Source: Piscicola geometra (Eukaryota > Annelida > Clitellata > Hirudinida > Piscicolidae). From it: DNA of 64,000 nucleotides. A model generated the notes under the pieces. It did no database searches, was not told where the DNA came from, and was given only the letters and a program-made list of their open reading frames with translations. Numbering within the stretch: the stretch's first letter is position 1; each line of letters starts with the position of its first letter. Both the position numbers and the translations under genes were made by a program. The DNA lies in the NCBI GenBank assembly GCA_943735955.1, contig OX030955.1, positions 1,619,234 to 1,683,233 on the forward strand, read 5' to 3'. Positions 43,736 through 54,889 of the stretch are shown piece by piece.

Positions 43736-46700
43736 CATGAAGGTGGACTAAGGAGATGGACAGGGGGGTTGGCGACTGGCTGCGTGGTAAGAGACGACAC
43801 TTTTCGAAACACATTCCAGCAGAGGGTCTTCGACTGAAAAAGTATAAATTTGAAAAATTTATAAAATAGGTTAGAAGAAAAATGAGTCAGTTTAAATCTA
43901 CCTCGGAGGCATGAGGAATATGGACGAGATGAGTTTCCTGGCGCTCTCATCTGAGATGCTTGAAAGAGGATACGAAATATCGACCACTGCCTCGCACGTT
44001 CTCTGCATGTCTCGCTTGTAGAAAGGGCTTAAGCCTGTCAACATCGTGAACAGCACCACTCCCGCACTCCTTCATAGTTTAAAAGAAAATGTAATAGGAT
44101 TCTTAATATAATAAATATATATGGATCCAAAGGCATGAGTTCTCGTGGTGTAGTGGTTATCACGTTCGCCTAACACGCGAAAGGTCCCCAGTTCGAGCCT
44201 GGGCGAGAACAAACTTTTTTAAATAAGTTTAAAACCTATTTATTTACCAAATGTCTGCGTAGCATGTGAGAGGCTTGTGTTGGAGCATTTCGGGGGCGGA
44301 GAATTCAGCATCGCCACTGAATGCATGCACGCATCCTAAAAGGGAAAGATGTTTTTTATTGATGGCAGACGTGAGAAAACGTCAACGATGTCTTTCGTAA
44401 TAATATAATGAGGTTTTACAAGTATATTTCAATAACCGGATTTATTGGTAGCAGAGTCTATGGTTTTGGAGTGACTGAAGTCAATGAGTTTTATGGAAGG
44501 AAGAATGGATTCTTTCGTGTCTACCAACAGATTCTCTGGCTGTATTAAATTATTATAAACATCTTAAATATTTATATAAAAAATTTAAATTGTATTATTC
44601 TTATTTATCAAAAAATAAACTATATTTTATGCGTTTTTATAAATGTGCACTTAATCCCACGTTGATCTTGAGATGAGCGATGTTGCGATGGTGCAGATAA
44701 TCAAGCACACCGAAGATTTGTGACGAGAGTTTGAAGACCAAAGTGTCTGTAAGGCTGGAAGGGTTTTCTTCCAACAAAGAAGTCAGATAGTCGAACAGTC
44801 GACCGGGTTTTATGCTAGAAAATTGAGTAACTTATATAGAAACAAAAACAAATAAATAATATTATTTCAAAATTATTCAAAAAAAGTTAGTAATTAAACT
44901 CACTAGGGATATATGGTGATGTAACCGGAATGTACTTCAAATACTTCTAGAGCTTTTAGAACCGATAAATGGTCCAATGATTTTGCTATCATGACTTCAC
45001 TCCAAACGTCTTCCTTACTTTTGTAAAACTTGCTATAAAACTTGCCAATAACTCTTTTTGTACAGTCATTGCGGTACACGAGTTCCTTTATAGTACTCAG
45101 ATTCTTTCCTCTTGTAGGGCAATGGATGGTAGTACGGAGTAATGGAAAAAATATTGCAAGTAGTTACAAATTAAAAAATGATAATTATAACTATGATTAT
45201 AAGTTATCATTGATAAATAATTTTGCTCACTGATGTAGGATTGTGACTTCTGTAAATCTTTCATCAAAGTTTTGAAACCATTTTAAATCCTTTTTAGTCA
45301 CTTTATTAAACATATCTTTTTTGTTTTTAAAATGATCGCTTGAGGAGCCAGAACATGAAGATTCAACATTTACGGTAGTTGCCGTTAGTTGATCCTTAAA
45401 AACTGGATTAACTTTTGCTTTCGGTTTCAATTTAAGTTCTATAAAAATACAAATAGAGTTGATCAGAATAATTTTTATACATTCATTGTACGAATTTACT
45501 TACACCGAGCTTCATTAATTGTGTTAATGAGTAATTATAAAAAGTAGATGAGAATAAAATAGTCAAAACGGACTAAATTTATATTTCATTTCAAATACTG
45601 GGCATTTAAAGTTTGAAATGACTAAATCTGTAATTTTCTGAGCATTAAATATTTCCTTTCTTAATGGACTAATAAATGGAAAAAAGTGGGGGTCCTAGGG
45701 TTCGGGCCCATTCTTGGTAGAACCCACCCATGACTTGCACCAGATCGCCGTTCCTGGTTCTCAGATCCATTGTAACATGGTCTGCGTCTGTCAGGCTGTG
45801 AATAATACAGACCATAAAAAAGACACATTTTTTTCCATTATAAAAAACATCAGGTTCCATTTCGCGTTTCAGTTAGGCAACCGTTCTTAAATTTTAGTTT
45901 TTGTAAACAAACCTCAAGGATTAAATGCAAGAATTAAGTATTATTATTCAATATTAATATTCAAATACATTTTTATCGAGTTCACTTTTAAAAATTCTAA
46001 TTTAAATAACTTATGAAGCTCAGTGTATTCCATTCATAAATTTTTTAGTTGAAGGTTACCAGGAGAGATTTTAAGAAAAGCCTCTGTATTTGCTGATCCA
46101 TATTTGTTATGAGCTAAACATTTGTACAAGCCACTCTGGCTGGTTTTTAGGTTGTTCAACTGCATGTAAAAATAACTAGTTGATCATGGAATTCTGTATT
46201 ATTTAGACTCTAAATAAAAAAGTTTAAATTTTAGAGTTTAATATATTCAAAGTATTTAAGTCAAATGTATGTACAATAAAGTTGATCCATATACCACTAT
46301 AGAGGTCAAAAGACCTTAAAGCCCAAAACTAAACTATTACGTTTTTTACTTTTTAAATATATTATAGTCAAAATTTTCCTACTTTGAATTTGCATTCTAT
46401 TTGATTTTTTTCTGTTATGCATTCGAGCAATTCTTCATTACTGCTAGAAATCACTTCATCTTGAGGATTAAGCCAGGTAATCATTATTTTCTCTCCATCC
46501 TTGCTATCTAGGTCATCTTTAAAATTATCATTCATGTTCTTTTTCCTGATGATATTTGTGAAACTATTAGTAAAAGATGCTTCAAGTGCACATTGGTTGG
46601 CTAGCAGAGATGTGTATGAAAAGGTGCAGCTAAACGTAACACTAGAGCCTTGAATCCCAGTAGTGTTCTTCAGGCCCTCAATAAGGACTGGAATAAAAGA

Positions 46701-49700
46701 CTGTTTAGTGTAGGGAGTATAATTGCTTGGCATACAATCTTTATAGCAATTTATTCACATTCGCTCTCTAATTAGAATTTTTTAAAAGTATAATTATAGT
46801 ACTTGAAAAGCCTACTTGATTGTTTTCTTCTTCATCCTCCTTTGAAACCTGTTTTTTCAGTTCTTTTTCTTTCTCAACAACTTTAAAACAGTCTGGAAAC
46901 TCTTTAGCTGGAGACACTGGGATGCTGGTTCGCCTGAAGAACATTCTCAAGCCATTCCACCTGGAATTTTCATTAATTATTTAATTCATAAATTATTGTG
47001 ATAATCAGTTTTGCAGCTCTTTATATAAATTGTCGTTATTTAGTTTTAGTTATCGTGTAATAATCGTTTGTCAACTTCAGATTCATTCCATTCAAATCTT
47101 GAGGTTATTAAATTAATTATTATACTGACCGTAAATTAATAAAAATGTTGATGTTTTAAAAAAAAACCAAGGACCACTCACACAACACCAGCAGTCTTAG
47201 GCATTTTTTGAGTTTCATCTTCTCCCTTACTTCCATCACACTTTAAATTCTTGGAGCTGGTTTGACTTATCTTGCTATCTCTTTTGCTTCTGGAAGACTA
47301 CATTTTTATTTAAAATAAACTAATATATAATAAAGATTTCATTTAATCAATGATTCAACATAGATTATTTTATACTCGTAAGCTTTTTAAATACACTTAA
47401 ATACACACCAACCAATAAATTATCAATTGACGAATGCAGGGAGTTTTTGAAATCATCTAATTGACTTTTTTTGTTCTCTGCGTCTGAGGATGAATCTCTC
47501 TCAGAGGCACTAAGCTCTTTGCTATCGTAAGTGGGCAGAGCGGTGGATGGGGCAGTTGTTGAGTGGTTGTTGAGTTGTATCTTGAAGTTTAACCATTTGA
47601 GCTTGGGTGTTTCCATCAGCGTGACAGACGTATCCTCCTGCATGCCTTCCATCCCTTGAACTGAATATTTTGTATTTAAAAAATTCTTATGAAATAACAA
47701 AAGACACCAAATGAAAGTTGAGTGATTTCATCTCACGTTTAGAAAATAGCGAGGCACATTACCTAGTTTCACATTAAGCAGGAAAAGAGATTTTAATGCG
47801 ACAAACTGCAAACTTTTACCCTTATTGTGAGAAGGAACAGACAAGAGTGAGGTGTGTTTGGAGACTTCCACACTGCTCTGGCGCATGAAGAGTTCTCGGA
47901 AACTTCGAGTCTTTGACTTTTTAAGCTTGGGACCTTTCTTCAGCTCTTTTTCGCTTGTCTCGGTTGAGCTATCCAGTCGGTTTGATGGAGGAAGGCTCAG
48001 TCTGTGATGTAAAGAAACGTAAAGAATTTAAATTGTAAATAAGTTGCTGCTTAAAAAAATGCTTAGAAAGATTATTAAATCTTGAAAGTTTCGTTTTAAC
48101 TTTTATTTATTTAAAGCCAAAATAGCTAACTCAACTAACATCATGTCATCTTTTTGATATTCTATTGGTGACTGCAATGCTGAAAGTATATAAAAAAAAC
48201 ATTTTATTCCATAATTATTTATTATAAAAAAAAGAAGTTAAATAATATAATAATGAATATTGTAAAAATTAATCTGTCACTTCCATCTTTTCACCTTTGA
48301 CTAGATCGTGTTGCATTTCGAGGATGAGATTTACCTGGCTTACCCAGTTCTTCTTCGATACGGCGTTCTTCGTTTTACAATAGAACTTGTTTTGCGCGTT
48401 TGGGGTTTTGTTCGTAAGAACAAAGACCAGTGAGTCACCTGCTATGTCACTTGTCAGAGACATCTTGTTCACCTTGAAAAATTGTAGATGATTTTAATTT
48501 AGATCAAATTGGGAAGAACAATGTTATTATGAATTAATACGATTAAATTATTGATTAAAAAAATACCATGAGATGGTTGCGATAAAGGTAGTTAGGTTTG
48601 AGATGAGGATTCTTTTTCTTTTCCGTCTCTTCGCTGAAGATGATGATCTGTTCAAAAAGGAAGGTCCTTCTCGCCTGGAACTGCATCTTTTCCGCCTTCA
48701 AGGGCGCCTTCAGCACTTCCGCCACCATCAGTTCATCCTGTAGCAGTAACCTACCTTGTGACGTCACTTTTCCCTGATGCAATTCAATTGATTAGGTTTA
48801 AACGCTCTTCACCCGAAATAGTTTCAAGAAAATGGTTTGCATTCATACGAACAACCTATCAATGTTTTCTTATTATACTATTCAGATTGTCCTATTGTTT
48901 TTTCTGCACTATTCAGTTTAATATTTCATTGTTTCACATTGTTTTGAATTCTCCTCTATGGAGCAATCGCTATACTAAACTCCCCACACACGCACCTTGA
49001 ACGCGTGCAGTCTACTGACGTTCATCATGTCGTTGGCAGCCTTCGGGATGACACACATCACCTCCAAGGCCTTCTGAATCTCCTTGACGTCATCTCCCGC
49101 CCCCTCTGTGAACTTGAGTATGTCCTGTAAACAAGTTATTTGGTCTTTTTATTTGACACAACATACATTTATGTATGCATATTAACAAGCTATCACTGAT
49201 GATGTCATCGACACATACACTAGCTTATTATTTTTATAGTATATTTACTTAGTAAAGGGCGGTATACAAATCATTAGTGATTGATTGATTGATATATCTT
49301 GTTTTTTGTTTAAAATACTTTCCATTGTTCTCACTTTCAATGTTTTAAATTACAAAACTTTGGCTTACTTACAATTCTCTTTGGTTTTGTTTCAAGTTTG
49401 AATGCCAACAAATAGGTCACAACATCCAAACACCATAAGGAGAACAAATGGTCTTAGAGTGACGTCAGTTATGAGAATTAAAAAGCCTCGAAAACACATT
49501 AGAGCCAGTACAACAGTGTATGGAACCTTGAGAAGTAGCTTGTATTTCATTAACCGCTGTACCGGCTTGATGAGCATGTCAGCTAATTGAAAGTTCTCAC
49601 CCAATTTCTCTCTCAGGTCCTTTGGGGTTTTAAAGGAATCAGGTAATACAACGCCATAAAATACACAGGTTTATTTAAAAAGTTTTATTTCTTTCACGCA

Positions 49701-50700
49701 TTTGCTATTTGTAGAATAATTAAAGGCAGTTATTAAACTTTTTGTATCGAAGAAGTTTTCATGCCTCGAAATACCTCGAAATAAGAAAGGTTCTCATACA
49801 CCGTTTCTTCTGATTTAGGCTTATTTTCGCAGTATTTAACGTACATATCGAACTTTCGCTCCTGTTTGACATTTTTGAGATTGGATTATCATAATTATAA
49901 ATCATTCTATAATCATTATTCACAAAATCTTATGTTATCAATCGGTCTTTAAATATCGCAGGTTCTTCATTTCGTGCCGAGGCATCTTTTATTGTAAGTT
50001 GCAGCGAATATAGTAGGCAAGACCCTCACATGTTTGATGAAGGTGTTGGCAAGCTTGCGAGGGTTGTCTATGTTCTTCTCCAGCTCAGGTAAAAAAGTAC
50101 TTGAGATGGAATAATACTCTCAAAATAACTCATGAGTAGTAGAAGAAATAATAGGTCTAAATTCATTTTTCTAGGTTTTAAGTTAATTTCTTGAAAAGTT
50201 GAGTCATTAAAAAAACTTTTGGTGCCAGTCGAAGATCTGGTGCACGTTTCCAAACACGATCATTTCTTTGCCCAGTAGACCGGAGGGCTTACCGTCGTCT
50301 TGCGTTTTTACTAACTCCATGTATCCCTGGAGAGAAGAGGCTGTCAATAATGACCGAAAGCATGGTGGGAGCAAATTTAATTTATATGCAAGCCCGTAAA
50401 CAATTGCTCTTCAAAGTTTACAAAGAAAAATTATGCAGCGTCGACATACTTCGACAATCTGCGCAAGGTCTTTAAGATAAGCTTTTTCGGTGTCAAGCAG
50501 TTCATCCAGCACAAACCTTCAGTTTTTATGTAGTTTCTTGTTATGCAATGCAGTTTAGGTGATTCTACCAGGTCATTATTGAACCATGAAACAAACCTCC
50601 TTTTTCGATACATTTTCGTCTTGATTCTTTCGTACTCACTTGCATCGCTTTCTTCATCCGAATTATCCGTCTGCTCTCCGTTGTTTTCTTTCAACATGCT
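43736..50700 (-). CDS. KALRN: Kalirin/Trio-like Rho guanine nucleotide exchange factor: DH-PH, Ig, pseudokinase
   Basis: Cytoplasmic activator of Rho-type GTPases, matching the second (RhoA-type) GEF module and C-terminus of Kalirin/Trio. DH exons: about 50607-50700, 50453-50517 ([21 protein letters not shown] split over the junction), 50216-50330 ([17 protein letters not shown]), 50029-50090, 49775-49860 ([16 protein letters not shown]), 49505-49618 ([18 protein letters not shown]) and 48994-49124. PH exons: 48567-48776 ([24 protein letters not shown]) and 48285-48475, then LQSPIEYQ at about 48130-48180. The Ig domain is at 46368-46690 and 46050-46160. The kinase-like domain runs 45230-43736. 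SH3 and FN3 domains were not recognised. The first exon starts at an acidic segment, as in short Kalirin forms; whether spectrin repeats lie further upstream is unknown. Confidence 0.85.
44139..44211 (+). tRNA. tRNA-Val (anticodon AAC)
   Basis: Complete cloverleaf. Acceptor stem GTTCTCG/CGAGAAC (7 of 7 pairs), D arm with GTGTAGTGGTTATCAC (A box), anticodon stem TTCGC/GCGAA with loop CTAACAC (anticodon AAC), and T arm CCCAG-TTCGAGC-CTGGG (B box). The discriminator base is A and there is no intron. It closely resembles animal tRNA-Val-AAC. It sits in an intron of the Kalirin-like gene on the opposite strand. Confidence 0.97.
44215..44220 (+). terminator. RNA polymerase III terminator (T6)
   Basis: TTTTTT run four bases after the tRNA-Val end. 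Confidence 0.85.
49240..49292 (+). repeat. Dispersed retroposon 3' tail with (GATT)n, third copy
   Basis: CTTAGTAAAGGGCGGTATAC and AAATCATTAGTGATTGATTG match 14225-14275 and 43365-43420. In an intron of the Kalirin-like gene. Confidence 0.8.
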
Positions 50701-51974
50701 TAAAAAAAGAAAATCAATTCGATAATGAAAAATGAGAAAATGGCATAAAGCCGAACGACTATTCAGTCTTAGCCATAGATTGACACCTAGAGCCAATTTT
50801 TGAGATAATGTCGCTTGTTTGTGAGTAATGCCTAATTGCGCTACTGCTTACTGCTGTAACTTCGCATCAACAAGCATCCCTACTGTCTCATACATATATT
50901 TTTTCATCTTTAAGTTTACTCTAATTTTTTAATAAATTTTGAGCTTCTTTCCAAACTTTAACATCAAGTGACCTAGAAGACGGTACTTTGATGACATTCA
51001 TTTTTTCAGTATTGTACAAAATTTTATACAATGTGGTTTTTGACTTTTCCAGCTATACATCTTATTTTTCATTCTCATACTTGAAGATCCCCCATTTGAC
51101 GAGAATGTTTCAAAGGGCGGAGTAATTATTCTTAAGTGAATTTCCATCCAGTTTATTTAATTAACCTACTTATTTCATGCTTTTAGGTGCTGTTTAGAGA
51201 CATAACCTGAAATTATTAACGTATAATTTTCATGTTTTAAGCTTCAAAAAATAATAATATTTAAATATTGCTGTTTTAAGCTTAGTTACTGAAATTTTAA
51301 TTTTTTACATATTTTGTTACATAAAAAAACTGGCTAAATATTCATTTAAAAATCAATTTGGTTTTAGTAGAAAAGCTAGATTATTGAAAAATCGTCACTT
51401 TCAGCTCAGGATATTGTTCGTGGCGGTTTCCACTTGAGCCTATAACTTGAAGGGATTATGTCCTAATTGTAACTACCTGCTTCAGAATAAAGCTTTAAAG
51501 AAAAAAAATGGAATACTTTAAAAGATATAATTTTAATTATAATTATTAAATTTTATACGCTATTTTGTTGATTTTAAAATTGTTTGTATTGACATTTCTA
51601 ATCGTTTCACTTTTTCGAACAAGTTCAACAAAATATATTTTGAATAGCTTAAAAGAAATCAATCGGTTTTGTCTAAAAACTATTTAATAGTATAGTGATA
51701 CTCAAAGCCACAACATATGCTCTCATATTCACACGCAGCACTGAATTGAGGATAGAGGTATAAAACTGCTGTCACGGTTCAACGTTTCTCAACTTACATT
51801 TAAATGCCTTCAAGAACTTCTCACGTACTGTTTAGAAGGATAAAAGTTCCAATAAGATATGATGGATGATTTAAAAATGTCAACGTAACCATTGTAATGT
51901 ATGTTCACAGTAACCGGGCGCTGTCTTTCGAACGATGTTTTAGTGTTGACCACGAGTGGCAAGAAGTCATCATC
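50701..51974. promoter_or_regulatory. Divergent space between the Kalirin-like gene and the SLC25 carrier
   Basis: About 1.27 kb, AT-rich, with no domain-bearing exon seen. It may hold both promoters or further 5' exons of the GEF gene. Confidence 0.4.
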
Positions 51975-54063
51975 ATGAGTCATGCTGCTGAAGATGGCGA
52001 TGGCGAATCCTTCAAGCTCGTGCACATCTGGCCGGACTTTCTTGCTGGATTGATCGCCGGTACTTGTGTGCGATTAAATACAACATGAAATAACGTATAA
52101 AACATTAAATACAACATGAAATAACGTATAAAACATTAAATACAACATGAAATAACGTATAAAACATTAAATACAACATGAAATAACGTATAAAACATTA
52201 AATACAACATGAAATAACGTATAAAACATTAAATACAACATGAAATAACGTATAAAACATTAAAGACATCATGACATGCCATATAAAACATTAAAAGAAC
52301 AATCAAGTATTAATCAGCAAAATGAAAAACGCAATATTAACAAATCATAAAATGTGATACTTTAAAGGCAGTTCTGGTGTTGTGATTGGTCATCCCCTTG
52401 ACACGATTAAAGTCAGTGAAACCGAACAATTTAAACGCTAGGAATTGTCAATCATATCTTTAAAAAATTATATTACTATGAAAGAAAATAGTGGTTATTA
52501 TATGCGAAGGGCACACATAACGAGCTTTAATACGCTTTGAAATATTATCAAAAACACCTTCCGATACCAGGTTAGGAAGCAGTCGAGTTATCTTTTTCCA
52601 CGCCAAACTGTTCTTTTCACCAAATCAGAGACACTCTCCTCCGTCACTCAGGTATCTTTCAGCAACCTTTACTCGTTCATGCATCCAACCTTTTAGATAG
52701 TCATACTTCGTACAGCAAAATTCAGTTACCACCTTGATTCTTAGCGTTTGAGCAAGAAATTTTTAAACCATAATATTAAATATATATAAAATTATATTTG
52801 TTAATAAAAAAATAAAAAAAATTTCGCTATTCAATATATCTTATCGCAACAGATCAGGGTGCTGTACAGGGGCATGCTGTTTCCTTTCTTGAGTGAAGGA
52901 GCGAGACAAAGCCTCTTTTTCGGCGTCTACGGCCTCTGTCTCAAGCAGCTGCAAGCACTGAGGGCAGCGGGAGGGTGGTATGGCACGTTGGAACAGCATC
53001 TCAGCAAGCAACAACTCGAATACGTTGATGTCTCGATTGCAGCTGCAGTGGGTGGAGTGGCTCAGTCAATCATTGCCACCCCTGTCGAGCAGATCAAGGT
53101 CATCAAGCAAGCCCAGAGAAGTACTGTATTTTTATGTTTTTTACTATTCTATAATCTATACAACATTCTATAAAAAATATAAGGGATGACGACGAGTAAA
53201 TTTTTAGGACCTGGGTAAAAGAATATTTTTTAAAATTAAAATAAAAAAGTTTAACAAAATTATTTAAAATTTATAATTAGCACTAATCTTAATGGTTTGT
53301 TGTCTAAAAATGTCAGTAAATTCTTTTTATCTAGGTACATAAGGGTTTGATGGAATTTTGTTATGATAAATTCTAGAGATTAAAACAACTTTAAAACTTA
53401 GAACCGGGTCAACCAAAAATACTTCAATAAATGTCGCTCAGAACTTTTCTCTATCAAATGTTTTTAAATTTTGAGTAAAAATATATCAAATCATTATAAT
53501 ACTCACACCTTAACAACCACACAACAAAAACTAAACAATCCAAACCTCCCAAAGGCAGAGAAGTGGTCAGTTCGAGGGTGTTCGCCAGAGACGCCATTCG
53601 CTCCCGCTACTTTCTGAGACACACCACACAGACCTTTCTGATCACCGCCCTTCGAGAATCCTACTCGTACAGTGTGTACATGCTGGTGTACGTGTGGGCG
53701 ATGCGGCAGGTGGATGAGAAGATGACTGCGTACAAGAACGAGGAGACGGGCAGATTCAGCAACAGCGCCATCAACAACTTCTGCAACAGCATGTTTTCCG
53801 GAGGCATCGCTGGCATGGCTTCGTGGGGCGTGTCGATGCCTTTCGACAACGTTAAGACACGTCTGCAGGTGGAGTTTTGCAAGCCGTCGCCTCGCTACGC
53901 CGGCATCAGCGACTGTTTCATCAAGATCTGGCGGCAGGAAGGCCTCAGAAGTCTGTGGAGTGGCATGGGAGTGGTGTGTCTGCGGGCCTTCCCTGTCAAC
54001 GCAGTCACCCTCACCGCCTACACCTACTTTCTCGATTGGTTCAATCAATATTACGGGGTTTAA
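51975..54063 (+). CDS. SLC25A45: Mitochondrial carrier family protein, SLC25A45/47/48-like (328 aa)
   Basis: An inner-membrane mitochondrial metabolite carrier. Exons are 51975-52059, 52368-52411, 52571-52651, 52853-53120 and 53555-54063, phases consistent (987 nt). Three carrier repeats are visible. The first has PDFLAGLIAGSSGVVIGHP then LDTIKVR (Px[D/E]xx[K/R]). The second has AAAVGGVAQSIIATPVEQIK. The third has GGIAGMASWGVSMPFDNVKT. Six transmembrane helices are expected. The substrate cannot be read from sequence; the subfamily resembles carnitine/amino-acid-type carriers. ATG 51975 is chosen because it gives the short N-terminus usual for carriers; an ATG further upstream lacks family support. 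Confidence 0.9.
52072..52295. repeat. Tandem repeat, about 31-bp unit, 7 copies, in SLC25 intron 1
   Basis: Unit ATTAAATACAACATGAAATA followed by ACGTATAAAAC. The first six copies are identical; the last is diverged (GACATCATGACATGCC). The sequence homogeneity suggests recent expansion. Confidence 0.95.
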
Positions 54064-54889
54064 AGATTTTTCTGAGGATCCCAACAAGTTAAATTGTGAT
54101 AAAAACAATTCAGGACTTCTATGATAATACACCTTACACTACCTCTACGAAAGTCAAATAAATGTATTAATTTACAGATTACTTTTCAATCGATAGATTA
54201 TGCCGTTCTTGATAATGCCCGGTGTTTAGGTCATTAATACTCCAGGAATCTACGAGCATTATTATGTTTTATATTGGTCCATTTTGCTTCCATAATAGGT
54301 TAATTGATATTAGAAGTTGCTGTTGTAAATAAAGTTTTTCATGAAATTTATGCGTTTTTAAATCTAATGTGATGACAAATTGGTGTTATGAGGGGGATAA
54401 AATAAGATAAAAAGATGGCCTTAAAAATTTGAGCGGAATATCAGTGGAATCTCATGAAGGAAACAACGGTTAATTAAAAAATAATAATGTGATAAAATAA
54501 TCTCATTGACCGTCCAATAATTGCATTAGCACTGACAACAGCCCACTCGTAGGCACGCTAACAAAAATTCAAACGCGCAGAAAATGAATTATATTCATGA
54601 CGGGAAAATAATGCTGCAGGGGGTGAATTGAGAGGCTGGAAGAGGGAGGGGACCGGGGACAATGGCGACTACAAATAAAACGAAAAAGAAATCAATTTAA
54701 TCGATTTGTACACTCATATGACCTCAAAAAACGACTAGAAGAAAGGTAGTGAACGTCAGCAGAGCTAAAAAAAAGTAAAACAGCAGAATAGATGAACAAA
54801 ATAGAAAAATAAAAGAATAATATGGAAAGTAACAATGGCTAGTAAATAGGAAGCAGATTCCAAACGACGTGCTTGACTGGTCGGAGAGT
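54064..54889. other. Convergent intergenic space (SLC25 / OTUD7-like)
   Basis: No coding signal. AATAAA-type sites near 54158 (CAAATAAATG) and 54327 (AAATAAAG) would serve the carrier transcript. Confidence 0.5.

Noticed and set aside
45669..45860. Open frame ([20 protein letters not shown]) between the Ig and kinase exons of the Kalirin-like gene
   Set aside because: I considered an SH3 or FN3 exon, but the pattern fits neither and the order would be wrong for SH3. I leave it unassigned.
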